A stretch of DNA of 64,000 nt from Rhizaria sp. SCN 62-66 (GCA_001724265.1 MEDY01000184.1:39941-103940); one strand, 5' to 3'; counted from the stretch's first letter, positions 11,223-21,421 are shown. The notes: generated from the sequence alone by a model not told the origin. Numbers and translations are program-made.

Positions 11223-12340
11223 GTCGTCGCTGTCGATGACGAAGTCGTCCTGGTAGACGACCGCCGCCTCCTCCTCCTCCTCGACCACCTCCACGCCCAC
11301 CACAAACGCGCCTTCCTCCAGCTTCATCCCCCCCGCCGCCCCGGCCGTTGCTGACGTCAGCAGGAGCCCCATGGCGCGCGCGCGGTCCGCCGCCTCCGCG
11401 GGCTCGACGCGCTCGGCGCCCAGCACGGCGGCCTTGCCCTTCGCGGCGGCCGCGGCCTCGGCGGCCCAGGCCTTGCGCTGCGCCTGGGCGGTCGCTACGG
11501 CGCGGCGCGCGTCCTGGGCCTCGCGGCTCTGCTGGTCCGCCCACACGACGACGTTGATGTCAGCCGCCGCGCCCGCCAGGTCGCCCGTGGCCCTGCGCGC
11601 GGCGGCGCGGCGGAACAGCAGCTTGTGCCGCAGCTTCGTTGTGACGGCAGCGGCCGCGGCGCCGGTCAGGCTCAGCGCGGCGGTGCAGTCGGCCGCGGCC
11701 AGCGAGGGCGCGTCCAGGCTCAACAGCGCCTGTGCGCGGTTCGACAGCGCCACGGGGTCCAGCGGGCGCGCGCGCAGGCAGTTGGAGTAGTGCGCGACGG
11801 CCGCGGCGAGGTCGCCGGCCTGGAACGCGGCGTTGCCCAGCGCCTTCTGCGCGTCGTAGTATCCGGGCGGGAACGCAGCAGCAGACTCAGCCTCAGTCAC
11901 CGCAGCAGCAGGGGCGGTGGTGGTGTCGGAGGAAGAGGAGGATGTTGTGGCGGCGGCGGCGGCGGGGGCGCGGCGCGGCGGGGCGGGTTCCGGGCCAGTC
12001 AGCTTAGAAGCACCAGAGGAGGAGGCTTTGCCGGCGGAGTTGCGGGCGCGCTCCTGGGCGATGCGCTTCTCCAGGAGGTCTTTCTCGGACTGCGCCACGT
12101 CGGAGCGCCACGTCTGTAGGTAGGCAGAACGAGAGTGAAGGAGATAAATCAAGTTAGAAGGTGAGCTGATTGTGTGAACGAAGGATCGCTCGATTCGAGC
12201 TTGCATGAGAGCTCAGGCAAGAGGAATGAGTGAAAAAGAATACTACGTACGTTGAGCTCGTTCATAAAGGTGCTAACCTCGTCGGCATTGCGCTTAATCT
12301 GCACTTGCGTGCGGAAAAGAGCAGACTGAGAGTCGGCCAT
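10335..12340 (-). CDS. RPAP3: RPAP3-like R2TP cochaperone (TPR protein)
   Basis: Two exons, 12251-12340 and 10335-12113; 622 residues, TGA stop. The intron has a GTACGT donor and CTACAG acceptor, phase 0. RPAP3 is the TPR subunit of the R2TP complex, which links Hsp90/Hsp70 to assembly of RNA polymerase II, PIKK kinases and snoRNPs. The N-terminus across the splice (QVQIKRNADEVSTFMNELN then TWRSDV) matches the RPAP3 signature of an Asn-Ala-Glu/Asp-Glu core followed by a conserved Trp. A TPR block follows at about residues 135-260 (YDAQKALGNAAFQ, LSNRAQALLSL). Then come Glu-rich and (Glu-Gln)n tracts, and a C-terminal helical region from about residue 460 that fits the RPAP3_C domain less clearly. 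Human RPAP3 has two TPR blocks; only one is obvious here. Confidence 0.85.
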
Positions 12341-12804
12341 CTGTGTTGGCGAGCACAACAAGAGCAGTTGTGAGGGACGAAGAAGTAGGAGCGAGAGAGA
12401 AGTGATTGTGAGAAGATATAGAAAATCAGAATAAAATAATAAGTTTAAAAGCCAATAAAATCTCCAAGGACGCTGAACAAGCTTCATAGACGATGAATAT
12501 CCATCAATAGATCGATCCGTTATTCCGCGACGTTTGAACCTCGAGTGAGGCAACGAGAATCATCGCGGCAGTGTAACGGCGCTGCAACTACTGCATAACA
12601 GTTCACTAAAGACCTTATCAAAGTCAATCGAAGCTATAACTGCAAACACAAAAACATAAGCACATAAAATATACAATTATTGTATTCATTCACTCTATTA
12701 ACCCGAAAAAGCCAAAGAATATAGTACCAGTACTTAACCTCGCAGACGCACCATCATCAGGGTGGGTTACACTGCCTGAAGATCGTCATGGATCGCCGCG
12801 CCGC
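12341..12804. other. Spacer between PGM end and RPAP3 start
   Basis: AT-rich sequence carrying the RPAP3 promoter and the PGM 3' region. No gene is seen. Confidence 0.5.
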
Positions 12805-14574
12805 TTAGTCGGCCTTCTTGGGGATGAGGCCGAACTTGGTGGGCTGGATGAAGTTGTCGACGAGCGCCTGCGTCATCTCGGCCAGCAGCGCCTCGGCCGC
12901 CGCGGGCGACTCCTTGGACGACACCTCGACGTAGTACTTGAGCTTGGGCTCGGTACCCGAGTTGCGGAGCGTCGCCGTAGCGCCGTTCTCGAACGTAAAA
13001 GTGACCATGTACGAGTCGGTCATATGCGGCAGCACGAGCTTGCCGTCGGGCTGCGCCGTGTCGATGCCGCGCTTGACGTCGCGGACGGACTTGATGGCGA
13101 ACTTGCCGCACGCCGTCGGGTACGCAGGCTCGCACAGCTCGGCGAACACAGCGTCAAGCTTGGACGCGGCATCGCAGAAGACGTACGAGTTGACCATCTT
13201 GAAGTGACCGTACTTGTTGTAGAAGCCCGCGACGCGGTCGAGCAGGCTCTGGCCCTGCAGCGCCCAGTGGTTGGCCAGCTCGTACATAACAGCGGCGGTG
13301 CGCACACCGTCCTTGTCGAACGACACGTCGCCGACCAGGAAGCCGATCTCAACCTCGTAGGCGAAGAGCGTCGTGAAGCCCTGCGCCTGCGCCTTAATGG
13401 CCTCGTTACCGATCCACTTGAAGCCGGTCAGCGTGTCGCGGAACGTGAAGCCCTCGGCCTCGGCCATCGCGCGGAGGTGCTTGGACGACACCGTGGACGC
13501 GATCATGACGCACTTGCCGGCGTCGGCGTCGGGGTTGGCCGCGCGCCACTGCAGCCACTCCCACTCGGCGAAGACGGCGGCGATCTCGTTGCCCGTGAGC
13601 ATGACCCACTCGTTCGTCTTGGTGTTCTTGACGGCCACGGCGAGGCGGTCCGCGTCGGGGTCGTTGGCCAGGATCACGGTCGAGCCGGCGGCATCGGCGG
13701 CCTTAATCGCCAGCGCGAGCGCGCCCTTGCCCTCCTCGGGGTTGGGGAAAGCCACGGTCGAGAACTCCGGGTCCGGCTCCACCTGCTCCGGAGTGGGGAT
13801 GTACGGCGGCAGGTCGAACGCGGCGAGCGCGCGCGTGACGTACCGCGCGCCGACGCCGTGCATGGCCGTGTAGGTAACCTTGAGCGCGGCGGCCTTGTTC
13901 TGCTCGCGCAGGCGGCAGTAGCGCGCGCTGATCTGGCCGAAGTACGAGTCCATGATCTCGGCCGACGCGTCCACGAAAAGCGGGTTCGTCGTGTCGAGCT
14001 TGTAGTCGGTGTGCCAGGGCTTCAGATTGGCCTGAATAGCCTCCGCAATGCCAACGTCGTTGGGCGGGATGATCTGCGCGCCGTTGGACCAGTAGACCTT
14101 GAAGCCGTTGTCGTCCTTGGGGTTGTGCGAGGCCGTCACCATGACGCCCGCGGCGGCCTTCTTGAGCAGCACGCCGTAGGGCACGAGCGGGGTGCACACC
14201 AGCTGGTCGAAGAAGTACACGCGCACGCCCTGCGACAGCAGGACCGCCGCGGTGAGCTCGGCGTAAGTCTTGGAGTTGTGGCGGCCGTCGTAGCCGATGA
14301 CGACGCCGCGCTCGGCGGCGGAGGGCACCTCCTGCTGCATCCAGGTGCACAGGCCCTGCGTCGCCTGCAGCACCACCAGCTCGTTCATGTTCTTGTAGCC
14401 GGCATCCATGCGCGAGCGCAGCCCCGCGGTGCCGAAGGCGATGCGCGGGACGAAGAGCTTCTCCAGCTCGTCGAACTTCTCCGCCTCGAGCAGCGCCGCC
14501 ACGCGGGCGCGGGAGACGGGGTTCGGGTCGTACTCGATCCACTGCGCCACGGAGGCGCGCAGAGACTCACTCAT
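12805..14574 (-). CDS. PGM2: Phosphoglucomutase/phosphopentomutase (PGM2 type)
   Basis: Alpha-D-phosphohexomutase of 589 residues, TAA stop, single exon. It interconverts hexose or pentose 1- and 5/6-phosphates in the cytosol. All four active-site loops are visible: the phosphoserine loop TASHNPKDDNG with Ser149, the metal-binding loop DPDADR (305-310), the sugar-binding loop GFKWIGNEA, and the phosphate-binding loop RNSGTEPKLKYY near the C-terminus. The FDKDGV segment and overall length match PGM2/PGM2L1 (about 610 residues) rather than PGM1. I chose the ATG at 14574 (MSESLRASV) because the protein aligns from there; the frame stays open upstream to 14784 with hydrophobic, non-conserved sequence. 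PGM2 enzymes often prefer ribose and deoxyribose phosphates; the preference here is unknown. Confidence 0.93.
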   Translation of the reverse strand: MSESLRASVAQWIEYDPNPVSRARVAALLEAEKFDELEKLFVPRIAFGTAGLRSRMDAGYKNMNELVVLQATQGLCTWMQQEVPSAAERGVVIGYDGRHNSKTYAELTAAVLLSQGVRVYFFDQLVCTPLVPYGVLLKKAAAGVMVTASHNPKDDNGFKVYWSNGAQIIPPNDVGIAEAIQANLKPWHTDYKLDTTNPLFVDASAEIMDSYFGQISARYCRLREQNKAAALKVTYTAMHGVGARYVTRALAAFDLPPYIPTPEQVEPDPEFSTVAFPNPEEGKGALALAIKAADAAGSTVILANDPDADRLAVAVKNTKTNEWVMLTGNEIAAVFAEWEWLQWRAANPDADAGKCVMIASTVSSKHLRAMAEAEGFTFRDTLTGFKWIGNEAIKAQAQGFTTLFAYEVEIGFLVGDVSFDKDGVRTAAVMYELANHWALQGQSLLDRVAGFYNKYGHFKMVNSYVFCDAASKLDAVFAELCEPAYPTACGKFAIKSVRDVKRGIDTAQPDGKLVLPHMTDSYMVTFTFENGATATLRNSGTEPKLKYYVEVSSKESPAAAEALLAEMTQALVDNFIQPTKFGLIPKKAD

Positions 14575-15128
14575 CGCTGCGGAACAGCGGAGATAACAGC
14601 AGTGCAATGACGCACAAAGTGACGGGCAGGCGTTCACAAGCAGCCGAGAGGTGGGCAGGGCAGAGAGAGAAGAGATGGGGGGATATTGAGGTGCGATACA
14701 GGAATGCGATACAGGAATGCAAAGATTTGACCAGTCAAAGTGACTATAATCAGTAGCGCTATAAACAAAAAATAGAGAAAACACTTCATTAAAGTTGTTT
14801 TTACACGGCTTCGATGCAGTGACGGTCGTTTTGCCCCGTATATATGTCTTTCAAGGTCGGCGATACGACGTCAACGAGTCGACGAGCCGTTTGGATCTCA
14901 CACCGGCGCTATCCAAACCAACAGATATCTCGATATCTCCGTGCTCTCAGGACTACTTTCACGCGAACTATGTATTTTTGACTTGACTAGTGTTCGAATA
15001 TTAAACTAATTTCCGCTACCAACCCCATGATTCTCTCCGCAGCCCGCTCCACCCTCTCGCCTCTGGTGTCTTGACTAACCTAGACCCGGCCTCGTTCACT
15101 GCGCGCCCGCCCCTGACGCCGCCCCGCG
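14575..15128. other. Divergent promoter region, PGM and rhomboid
   Basis: This lies between the minus-strand PGM and the plus-strand rhomboid gene. It is AT-rich at 14740-15020. An ACAGGAATGC-type unit is repeated in tandem at about 14690-14720. No gene is seen. Confidence 0.5.
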
Positions 15129-16907
15129 ATGGCTCCCCGGCGTCCCAACGCGCCACACACGATCCACGACGGCCCCAGCCGCTCGTCGGGCGGCTTATAT
15201 CCGTCCTCCGGCGCCTCTGCCGGCGGCGGCAGCGCGTCCTACGGCGCCGAGCCGCAGCCCTCGTGCGGCGCCCGCGTCAAGGAGTGGCTGCGCACCGTGC
15301 CGCCGGTCACCGCGCTGATTGTCGCCACGAGCCTCTGCGTGTACGTTGCGTCGTTTTTTGCGCCGGACCTGCAGGCGCGCATGCAGCTGTGCCCCGCGTC
15401 CATCTCGGTCGACTGGCAGGTCTGGCGGCTCTTCACCTCGCCTTTCTACCACCTCGGCCTCTTGCACATCCTCTTCAACGCGCTCGCGACCTGGGGCCTT
15501 AGCGCCGGGCTTGAGCGCGCGCTGGGCTCGCTCCCCACGCTCGGCTTGCACGCCGTGCTCCTCGTCCTCTCGCAACTGCTCTATCTGGCCGCGAAGTTCC
15601 TCATCGCCGCCGTGCTCCAGGACCCTTCCCAGCTGCAGTCGTGCGTCGCGGGGTACTCGGGCGTCATTTTCGGGCTAATCGATGTCGCCATCGCCGTCGC
15701 GGGCGTCGCCGTCATCCCTTGGTGCGGACTCTGCGAAATCCCCGCCAAGCTCTATCCTCTGTTCCTGCTTTTGCTCACCAGTCTCTTCCCCGGCGTGAGC
15801 ATCGTCGGCCACGCGATGGGGCTGCTGACCGGCCGCCTATACTCCCTGGGCCTGCTCGCCCCGCTCGCGCTGCCCCGCTCCGTCATTATGCGTTTCGAGG
15901 CCTCCCCGCCCGGCCGCTTCCTGCTCCGGCCCCCCGGCGCCGTGCCCACCCCGGCCGCGCCCCCCGCCTCGTTACTTTCGGGCCGCCTCGACTGCGTGCG
16001 CGACCCCCAGTGCCCGCGCGCGATCGCCGACTGCGGCGCCGCCGCCGCGGCCTGCGTCCCCACCGCCGTCGCGCATTGCAGCTGCTGCCTCACCGCTGAC
16101 GGCCACTGCACGCTGCCCTGCTGCGCTCTCTGCTCCCGCTGCAACTGTGGCGGCTGCAGCAACTGCACTGGCTGCAGCGGCTGCTGCGACGATTCGGCTA
16201 CCGGCAACAGTGGCGGCGACAGCGACGGCGAGTACGTTGGCAACAACTTCGCCGGCGCTGGCGCTGGCTACGTCCTGGGCGGCGCCGCCGTCTCCCCGCC
16301 GCTCGCCCCCGCCCCGTCAGCCTCAGCCTCAGCCTCAGTCTCTGGCTCAGCCTATGGCTCTAGTTCTAGTGCTGGTGCGACGGCGGAGGGCGGTGACCGT
16401 GAGGCGCGCGGGCTGGGAGGGCTGTGGGCGCGGCTGACGGCGCGGGACACAGCGCGCGCGCTCCAGTCTGAGCGTCTGCCCGACCACGACGACGGCGACG
16501 GCGACGGCAACGTCAATGACAACGGCAACGGCCAAGGGGGCTATGATGAGGAGGCCCGTGCTCATCGAAGCGCGACCGCTGCTTCGGCTGCTGCTGGCGC
16601 TGGCCCTGGTGCTGTGATGAATAGGAATGGGTACGCACGCTTTGCGGACACCAACGACGACGCCGAGGTCGACGCCGAGACCGGCCCTGTGAGCGGCAGT
16701 GCCAGGAGCAGCAATCTCACTGCATCTGCGCCAGCTGGTGCTGTTGTCGGCGCTAGCGCCAACAATGCTATCAATGCAGGTGCAAGTGCAAGTGCTCATG
16801 GCGCTGAGGGCCGGCGGCCGCCGCCGCCGTCACGGCTGCTGGCCGAGCACGCGCAGCGCATGCAGCGGCTGCAGGCGCAGAAGCAGGCGCGCGAGGACAA
16901 TAAGTGA
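15129..16907 (+). CDS. Rhomboid-family intramembrane serine protease
   Basis: Single exon, 592 residues, TGA stop. The catalytic dyad is present: Ser177 in GYSGVIFGL and His228 in the IVGHAMG motif. An HILFNALATW segment corresponds to the conserved His/Asn helix of rhomboids. About six hydrophobic segments lie between residues 58 and 255. After the membrane core come a Cys-rich stretch (about residues 295-360), long low-complexity Ala/Ser/Gly/Asp sequence, and a basic helical tail. The layout of a six-helix core with a long cytosolic C-tail is like RHBDD1/RHBDL4 proteins of the ER, but I see no clear VCP- or ubiquitin-binding motif. It should be an active protease from the residues present. 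Confidence 0.85.
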   Translation: MAPRRPNAPHTIHDGPSRSSGGLYPSSGASAGGGSASYGAEPQPSCGARVKEWLRTVPPVTALIVATSLCVYVASFFAPDLQARMQLCPASISVDWQVWRLFTSPFYHLGLLHILFNALATWGLSAGLERALGSLPTLGLHAVLLVLSQLLYLAAKFLIAAVLQDPSQLQSCVAGYSGVIFGLIDVAIAVAGVAVIPWCGLCEIPAKLYPLFLLLLTSLFPGVSIVGHAMGLLTGRLYSLGLLAPLALPRSVIMRFEASPPGRFLLRPPGAVPTPAAPPASLLSGRLDCVRDPQCPRAIADCGAAAAACVPTAVAHCSCCLTADGHCTLPCCALCSRCNCGGCSNCTGCSGCCDDSATGNSGGDSDGEYVGNNFAGAGAGYVLGGAAVSPPLAPAPSASASASVSGSAYGSSSSAGATAEGGDREARGLGGLWARLTARDTARALQSERLPDHDDGDGDGNVNDNGNGQGGYDEEARAHRSATAASAAAGAGPGAVMNRNGYARFADTNDDAEVDAETGPVSGSARSSNLTASAPAGAVVGASANNAINAGASASAHGAEGRRPPPPSRLLAEHAQRMQRLQAQKQAREDNK

Positions 16908-17654
16908 GATGGTGAGGGAGTGACCGTGAGTAGGGTGACCTTGGGCAGAGTGACTATGGGCAATGCACGGGAGTTGTGCAGCGTCGCACGGATGAGTACA
17001 TTTGAGTATAAGAGAATGAGATGTGTGAACCGGCGCATATTCAGATTGATTATGAGTTTATATGGCCACGTATTGTTGTTAATCGATAAAGTAACGTTAT
17101 TTATAGAATCCCTTTGATAAAATGCTTTCTCTTGGTATGTTTCGTCGTCGGTAAAGCAGTGGTAAGGTCCCCATGTTAACGACCCATTGATCGTTGTTGG
17201 TAATATTCGTTGTATTCATAATATTCATAATATTGGACAATGTATCTGTATTAAAAGTGGCCATCACCACTGCTTGGGTCAGTATCTGTCGCAGTGACTA
17301 ATACAGTCACATTCGCACAGTTGTGACCCAAACGATATGCGATAAGGGCAAAGCTATTGTAGGATTAACTTGGGACTAAGTAGGTAGGCTAATGTAACAA
17401 AGAAGGGAAGTAAAGTGACTCTCTCCCCCAAAGCGCAAAAGCAGGCGCAAACGAATACTTGTAAACACAGCAAGACAAAGCAAACAGCGATGCAACTGGG
17501 ACCAAAACTGGACAGCGACTGCCTCAGTTGTTATCTATGCGCAGCCATGACATGTTATGTTATGTTATGCTATGATCTGTGTTTCGCTGTGAAGATATGC
17601 TCTTATCTGTTTCATTGAATGTTCTGGTAGACTCACTGGGTTTCTGGATTACAC
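16908..17654. other. Convergent spacer, AT-rich
   Basis: 3' regions of the rhomboid gene (plus) and GINS1 (minus). It holds one GTGACCGTGAG copy at 16920-16930, just after the rhomboid stop, and tandem ATAATATTC units at about 17214-17236. No gene is seen. Confidence 0.5.
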
Positions 17655-18372
17655 TCACTGAATGTGTTCGACGACGCCTTGGCGCACGAGCAGCTCGGCG
17701 TCGGCCCGGCGCAGCACGTGGCGCGCGCCCTTCTCGAGCCGCAGCGGGCCATAGTGCGTGATGACCTCGCCCGCGTCGCGCAGCACAACCACGCGCGTAA
17801 GCAGTGTCGTCGGCGGCTGCAGGTCCGTGAGCACGGAGACGCCCAGCTCGTCCTGGTACGCGCGCAGGGCGGAGCCGTAGCTGTCGAGCGCCTCCTGCTC
17901 CTCCTGCGCCAGCGCGCCGCGGACAGACTCGGGCACCGCGCCCGCCGTGTCCCACCACACGCCGCGCACGAAGTCGAAGCGCGCCTGCATGTAGGCCAGC
18001 AGACAGCGCTTGTTGCGGCGGATCGCGGACTCGCGGATGACGAGCGCGGGGAGATACTCGAGCAGCGTGTCGGCGTTGGAGCGGTCCATCGTGTTGACCT
18101 CGGCCATCATGTCCAGACGCTTCGCAGCGAGGTCGTTGATCTCCGCCAACACGGCCTGGACGCCGGAGCGCTGGAGCAAAGTGACGAAAGAGGGACGGAA
18201 ACGGTGGCACGGCAGTGGGAGGGCAGTGAGTTGAGGCGCGAGAGGTGCAGCGAAGTGAAGGACAAGAGGGGTGATCTTTGAGGGGAATAATAACACGTAC
18301 GTTGTAGTTGGGGATACCCTGGCTTCGGCGCAACTCGCGCAAAAGCTCCTCACCTTTGTCACAGAAACTCAT
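17655..18372 (-). CDS. GINS1: GINS complex subunit PSF1
   Basis: Two exons, 18301-18372 and 17655-18170; 195 residues (human GINS1 has 196), TGA stop. Intron donor GTACGT, acceptor GCTCCAG, phase 0. GINS is part of the CMG replicative helicase (Cdc45-MCM-GINS), acting in the nucleus. The first exon encodes the typical PSF1 start (CDKGEELLRELRR). The middle has the conserved IRRNKRCLLAYMQAR helix (compare LLRNRRCTVAYL in human). The small C-terminal domain ends LLVRQGVVEHIQ, matching the family ending LIRQGVLEHI. Position and length of every block agree with the family. Confidence 0.93.
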
Positions 18373-18416
18373 ATTTCCTGTTTGACGGAGCGTATCTGTT
18401 CGAAATTCAAACACTA

Positions 18417-18426
18417 CTTTTGGCGC
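18417..18426. promoter_or_regulatory. E2F-like site upstream of GINS1
   Basis: TTTTGGCGCG contains TTTGGCGC, which fits the E2F/DP consensus TTTSGCGC. It lies about 45 bases upstream of the GINS1 start codon, the sort of S-phase gene that E2F controls in many eukaryotes. One match of this length can arise by chance, so it is a suggestion only. Confidence 0.3.
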
Positions 18427-18463
18427 GATCTCACTCTTCCAATGGGGCCAGCCAGTCCAATGA

Positions 18464-18505
18464 TCGGTCGGTCGTCAGTCGGTCGGTCGGTCGGTCGGTC
18501 GGTCT
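18464..18505. repeat. CGGT tetranucleotide microsatellite
   Basis: About ten CGGT/GGTC units with one interruption (GTCGTCAGTC), inside the divergent GINS1/SEC61G promoter region (18373-18683). The rest of that spacer shows no gene. Confidence 0.85.
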
Positions 18506-18683
18506 GAGGTGACTGTGGGACCGGCTTGATTTTAATCCGAGTGGACTGAACCAAACCGACTGGGACTCTTTGTGGCTGGGCTGGACCGGGGAGGGCAAAG
18601 GCGAGGCCCGAGAGACGAGGAGCGCGATGGAGCCGGGCTCGCTTTGACAAGCTCGTAGTTCCTGACAACTTTCTTGTGAAAAA

Positions 18684-19211
18684 ATGTCGTCGGCCCCTAT
18701 CGATGTTGTTGTTGCGCCCGTCAAGCGCTTCGCTAAGTCTTCCATTCAGCTCGTGAACCGCTGCACGAAGCCTGACGCCAAGGGTCCGTCTCTCTTTGTT
18801 TCGCCTTTCTTCGAACATCCTCCCACGCCTCGCCCCGGTCCTGTGTACAGATATGGTATAAGTATGATGTATTCCAGCTCATTTAGAACCTTCTTTGAAC
18901 CATTTTGTTCCTATCTGACGAATTTACAGAGTTCAAGAAGTCCGTGACTGCCATCGCTGTTGGCTTTGTCATCATGGGCCTCGTTGGCTTCTTCGTCAAG
19001 CTTATCCACATCCCCAGTACGTTAACGCTCCACACCTTTTGCGACCGCATTGCACCCGCCTCTTGTCGCTTCTGACACACCACTCTCTGCTCTGCCCGCG
19101 CGTTTCGCCCCGTTCTATTCCGCCTGCTGACTCATCCTCGCCCGCCGATCCCCTCTTTCGCCTCTGTTCCCTCCCTTTCGCGCAGTCAACAACGCTCTCG
19201 TCGGCAACTAA
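18684..19211 (+). CDS. SEC61G: SEC61 translocon gamma subunit
   Basis: Three exons: 18684-18783, 18930-19016 and 19186-19211; 70 residues (human 68), TAA stop. Donors are GTCCGT and GTACGT; both introns are phase 1. SEC61 gamma (SecE homologue) is the small tail-anchored subunit that clamps the SEC61 channel in the ER membrane. The amphipathic helix ([20 protein letters not shown]) and the single membrane segment with the [21 protein letters not shown] core match the family almost residue for residue. The splice joins restore these conserved motifs exactly, so the exon model is firm. Confidence 0.96.
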
Positions 19212-19793
19212 GCAGTGTTTCTTTGGCAGTGCCGCTTTGGTGGGAGGTAAGCCATGGTTTCCTTCCTCGTGTCGTGTGCGGGCACACTTTGCAGCCCCCC
19301 GTTTCGGGGGTGCTAGGCTCATTGTAGTATCAATTGATGGGTGGCCTACAAAACAGATCTCACAGCCACCTCTCCGTTTCTCCCTCGAGAGCGGGGTGTT
19401 ATCCAGTAGTTTGACTTAATAAACCCGGTTCCCTTTTTTTAAACCCTCAGACACACTACGCCACCTTGGTCCTATCTTCATAACTGCTCATCTTGCCATC
19501 GATATCCGTGGTCAAAGTTCACCTTCCATGCACTCTCGGTTTGCTTACCTCGCGCTTTCTCTGCAGTCACGCAGCAAGCAAGCCGACCTCGGCCGTTCAG
19601 TCGAGATACTGCCCCATCCCTTCACTCAAACACGATGCTGTTAGTATTACGAATTTAACCTACACGTTTTGTATATTCTATCAATAATTTGCCTCCATTA
19701 ACGTTCATCATAGCTCACCCTATCATCTTTTCAATTGCCTGAACTCCTCTGAAACTTGGTCTCTATTGTTCCACTGCCACAGCGTCTAGCTCG
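19212..19793. other. Spacer with several short hairpins
   Basis: Downstream of SEC61G and upstream of the Gln-rich gene. Within 19268-19400 there are stacked inverted repeats: GTGTGC/GCACAC, CCCCCG/CGGGGG with a TTT loop, GGTGGC/GCCACC and CTCTC/GAGAG. An AATAAA follows at about 19418 and a T-run at about 19434-19440. This could be a structured 3' UTR or a non-coding RNA; the sequence does not decide. Confidence 0.35.
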
Positions 19794-20489
19794 ATGCAGC
19801 ACCCCTTCATGGCTGCCCAGGGCGCTCCGTACGGCGCCCCTGCCGCGGGCGCGCCCCACCAGTCCGCTGCCGCGTACGGCGGCGGCTACCCCGCGCAGCC
19901 GCAGCCGCAGCAGCAGCCCACGTACGGCCAGCCGCAGCAGCAGTACAATCCTGCTGCCGACGCCGCGCGCTCCGTCGTGCAGTCGCCCCCGCACGCCTCC
20001 GCGCCGCAGCAGTACCAGCAGCAGTACCAGCAGCAGCAGCCGCAGCAGCAGCCGCAGTACGGCGCTGTCCCCGCCGCCCCCGCCGCTGCCCCTGCGGCTG
20101 GTGGTTACGCCGCGTACGCTCAGGGCATGAGTGCAGTCGACGCCGCCACCGCGGCCGCGTACCAACAGCAGCAGGCGCTCTACCACCAGCAGCAGCAACA
20201 GCAGCAGGCCGCGCAGCAGCAGTACCAGCAGCCCCAACAGCAACCGCAGCAGTACGCTCAGCCCCAGCCTCAGCAGCAGTATCAGCAGGCTCAGCAGTAC
20301 CAGCAGCAGCAGCACCATGCGCCTACCAACTTCGCGGCCGCCGTGGTCGTCCGCCGCGGCGGCGGCGCGCGCGCCCAGGCCGCAGCCACGGCGTCGTTCG
20401 AGCCTCGTGCCGATTATAGCGACTTGGACCCGCTGTCGATGGACTTCGATTACGGCCGCCGCCGCGCCGCCGAGCAGGCCGCCGCCGCC

Positions 20490-20584
<95 letters not shown>

Positions 20585-20781
20585 CCTCACAGCCCGCGGG
20601 CTACGGTACCCCGGCGCAGGCCCCCGCCGCGCAGTACGGCGCCGCGCCCACCGGCTACGGCGCTGCGCCCGCCGCCGCGGGCTATGGCGTGCCTCAGCAG
20701 GCGCAGGCGCAGCAGGCGCCCGTGGCGGCCGCGGCGCCGGCGCAGGGCGCGTACAACCCCTTCGCGCCGCGCCCCTACTAA
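19794..20781 (+). CDS. Gln-rich protein with apparent frameshift in a CAG tract
   Basis: The frame opened by ATG 19794 encodes a Q-rich protein (QQYQQ, PQQQP repeats) with a more ordered segment (about residues 180-230, containing YSDLDPLSMDFDYGRRR). It then enters 31 glutamine codons (CAA plus 30 CAG, 20490-20582). After the tract this frame gives Arg-rich sequence unlike the rest, whereas the next frame (+1) gives Ala/Gly/Tyr/Gln sequence like the upstream part and ends AYNPFAPRPY at TAA 20779-20781. A change of CAG copy number cannot shift frame, so a one-base indel, an error or real slippage must lie in the tract. The NPF triplet could bind EH domains. An acceptor-like CCACAG at 19780-19785 hints at an upstream exon. 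No family recognised. Confidence 0.65.
20490..20582 (+). repeat. CAG trinucleotide tract, 30 units after one CAA
   Basis: A perfect run of 30 CAG units preceded by CAA, inside the Gln-rich gene. In the gene's opening frame it reads poly-Gln; in the frame of the C-terminal part it reads poly-Ser. Confidence 0.95.
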
Positions 20782-21421
20782 GGCCCCTGGTGCTCTCTAT
20801 CTAGACGCCGAGGTGCGAGGTCTGCAAATGGACTCTCCTCTCGCACTGTGATATGATCTGATGATGATCAATTACGATGACTCGGCATAGTCTGCGTCGT
20901 TTTGTTCATGACTATGATTTAGTAATCAGTGTATTCTAATGGTAAATTAAAACAGTCATCATCAATCAAGCCAATCGGCCCCGTACTATGCTGTAGAGCG
21001 TACGCATATGCGCTGTACAGTGTACCCTTATGCGCACGAACACACACTTAGGTGACCATCTTGGCAAGGCGTGCTGCTGCTGTTGCTGTCATTGCGAACT
21101 GTAGCTGTCGCCATGTCGCTGTTACTGTAGCTTTCACAACGCAGAGTGGCGCATCATCAAATCCGTACTTACTTAGACAATGAAATAGAATCACACATAA
21201 AAACAAACAAACAAGTTCGCTTTGTGTCAACTCTGCGTTCTCCATGAGCACTAAGTTACACACACGCAAGATTCGCTTCAAAGAAAGAAATCAGAAACGT
21301 AATACAAACAAACAACTCTTACACAAACAACATATTCAAGCCTGCTCAGGTGTTTTCATTGCCCGTTCGCGTAATGTTCGCATCACTTCATTTGTTTCGT
21401 GATGCACTGTGTTATGACAAC
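20782..21421. other. Convergent spacer
   Basis: 3' regions of the Gln-rich gene (plus) and the aldolase-like gene (minus). AT-rich; no gene is seen. Confidence 0.5.

Noticed and set aside
13024-14610. 528-codon plus-strand frame opposite PGM
   Set aside because: Antisense shadow of the PGM gene created by GC-rich third positions; Arg/Gly/Val-rich with no family features.
19291-19345. U2 snRNA-like stretch: hairpin followed by GCTAGG and TGTAGTATC
   Set aside because: The 9-base TGTAGTATC match to the U2 branch-site region is intriguing, but stem I and the segment after it, which are highly conserved in U2, do not match, and there is no Sm site.
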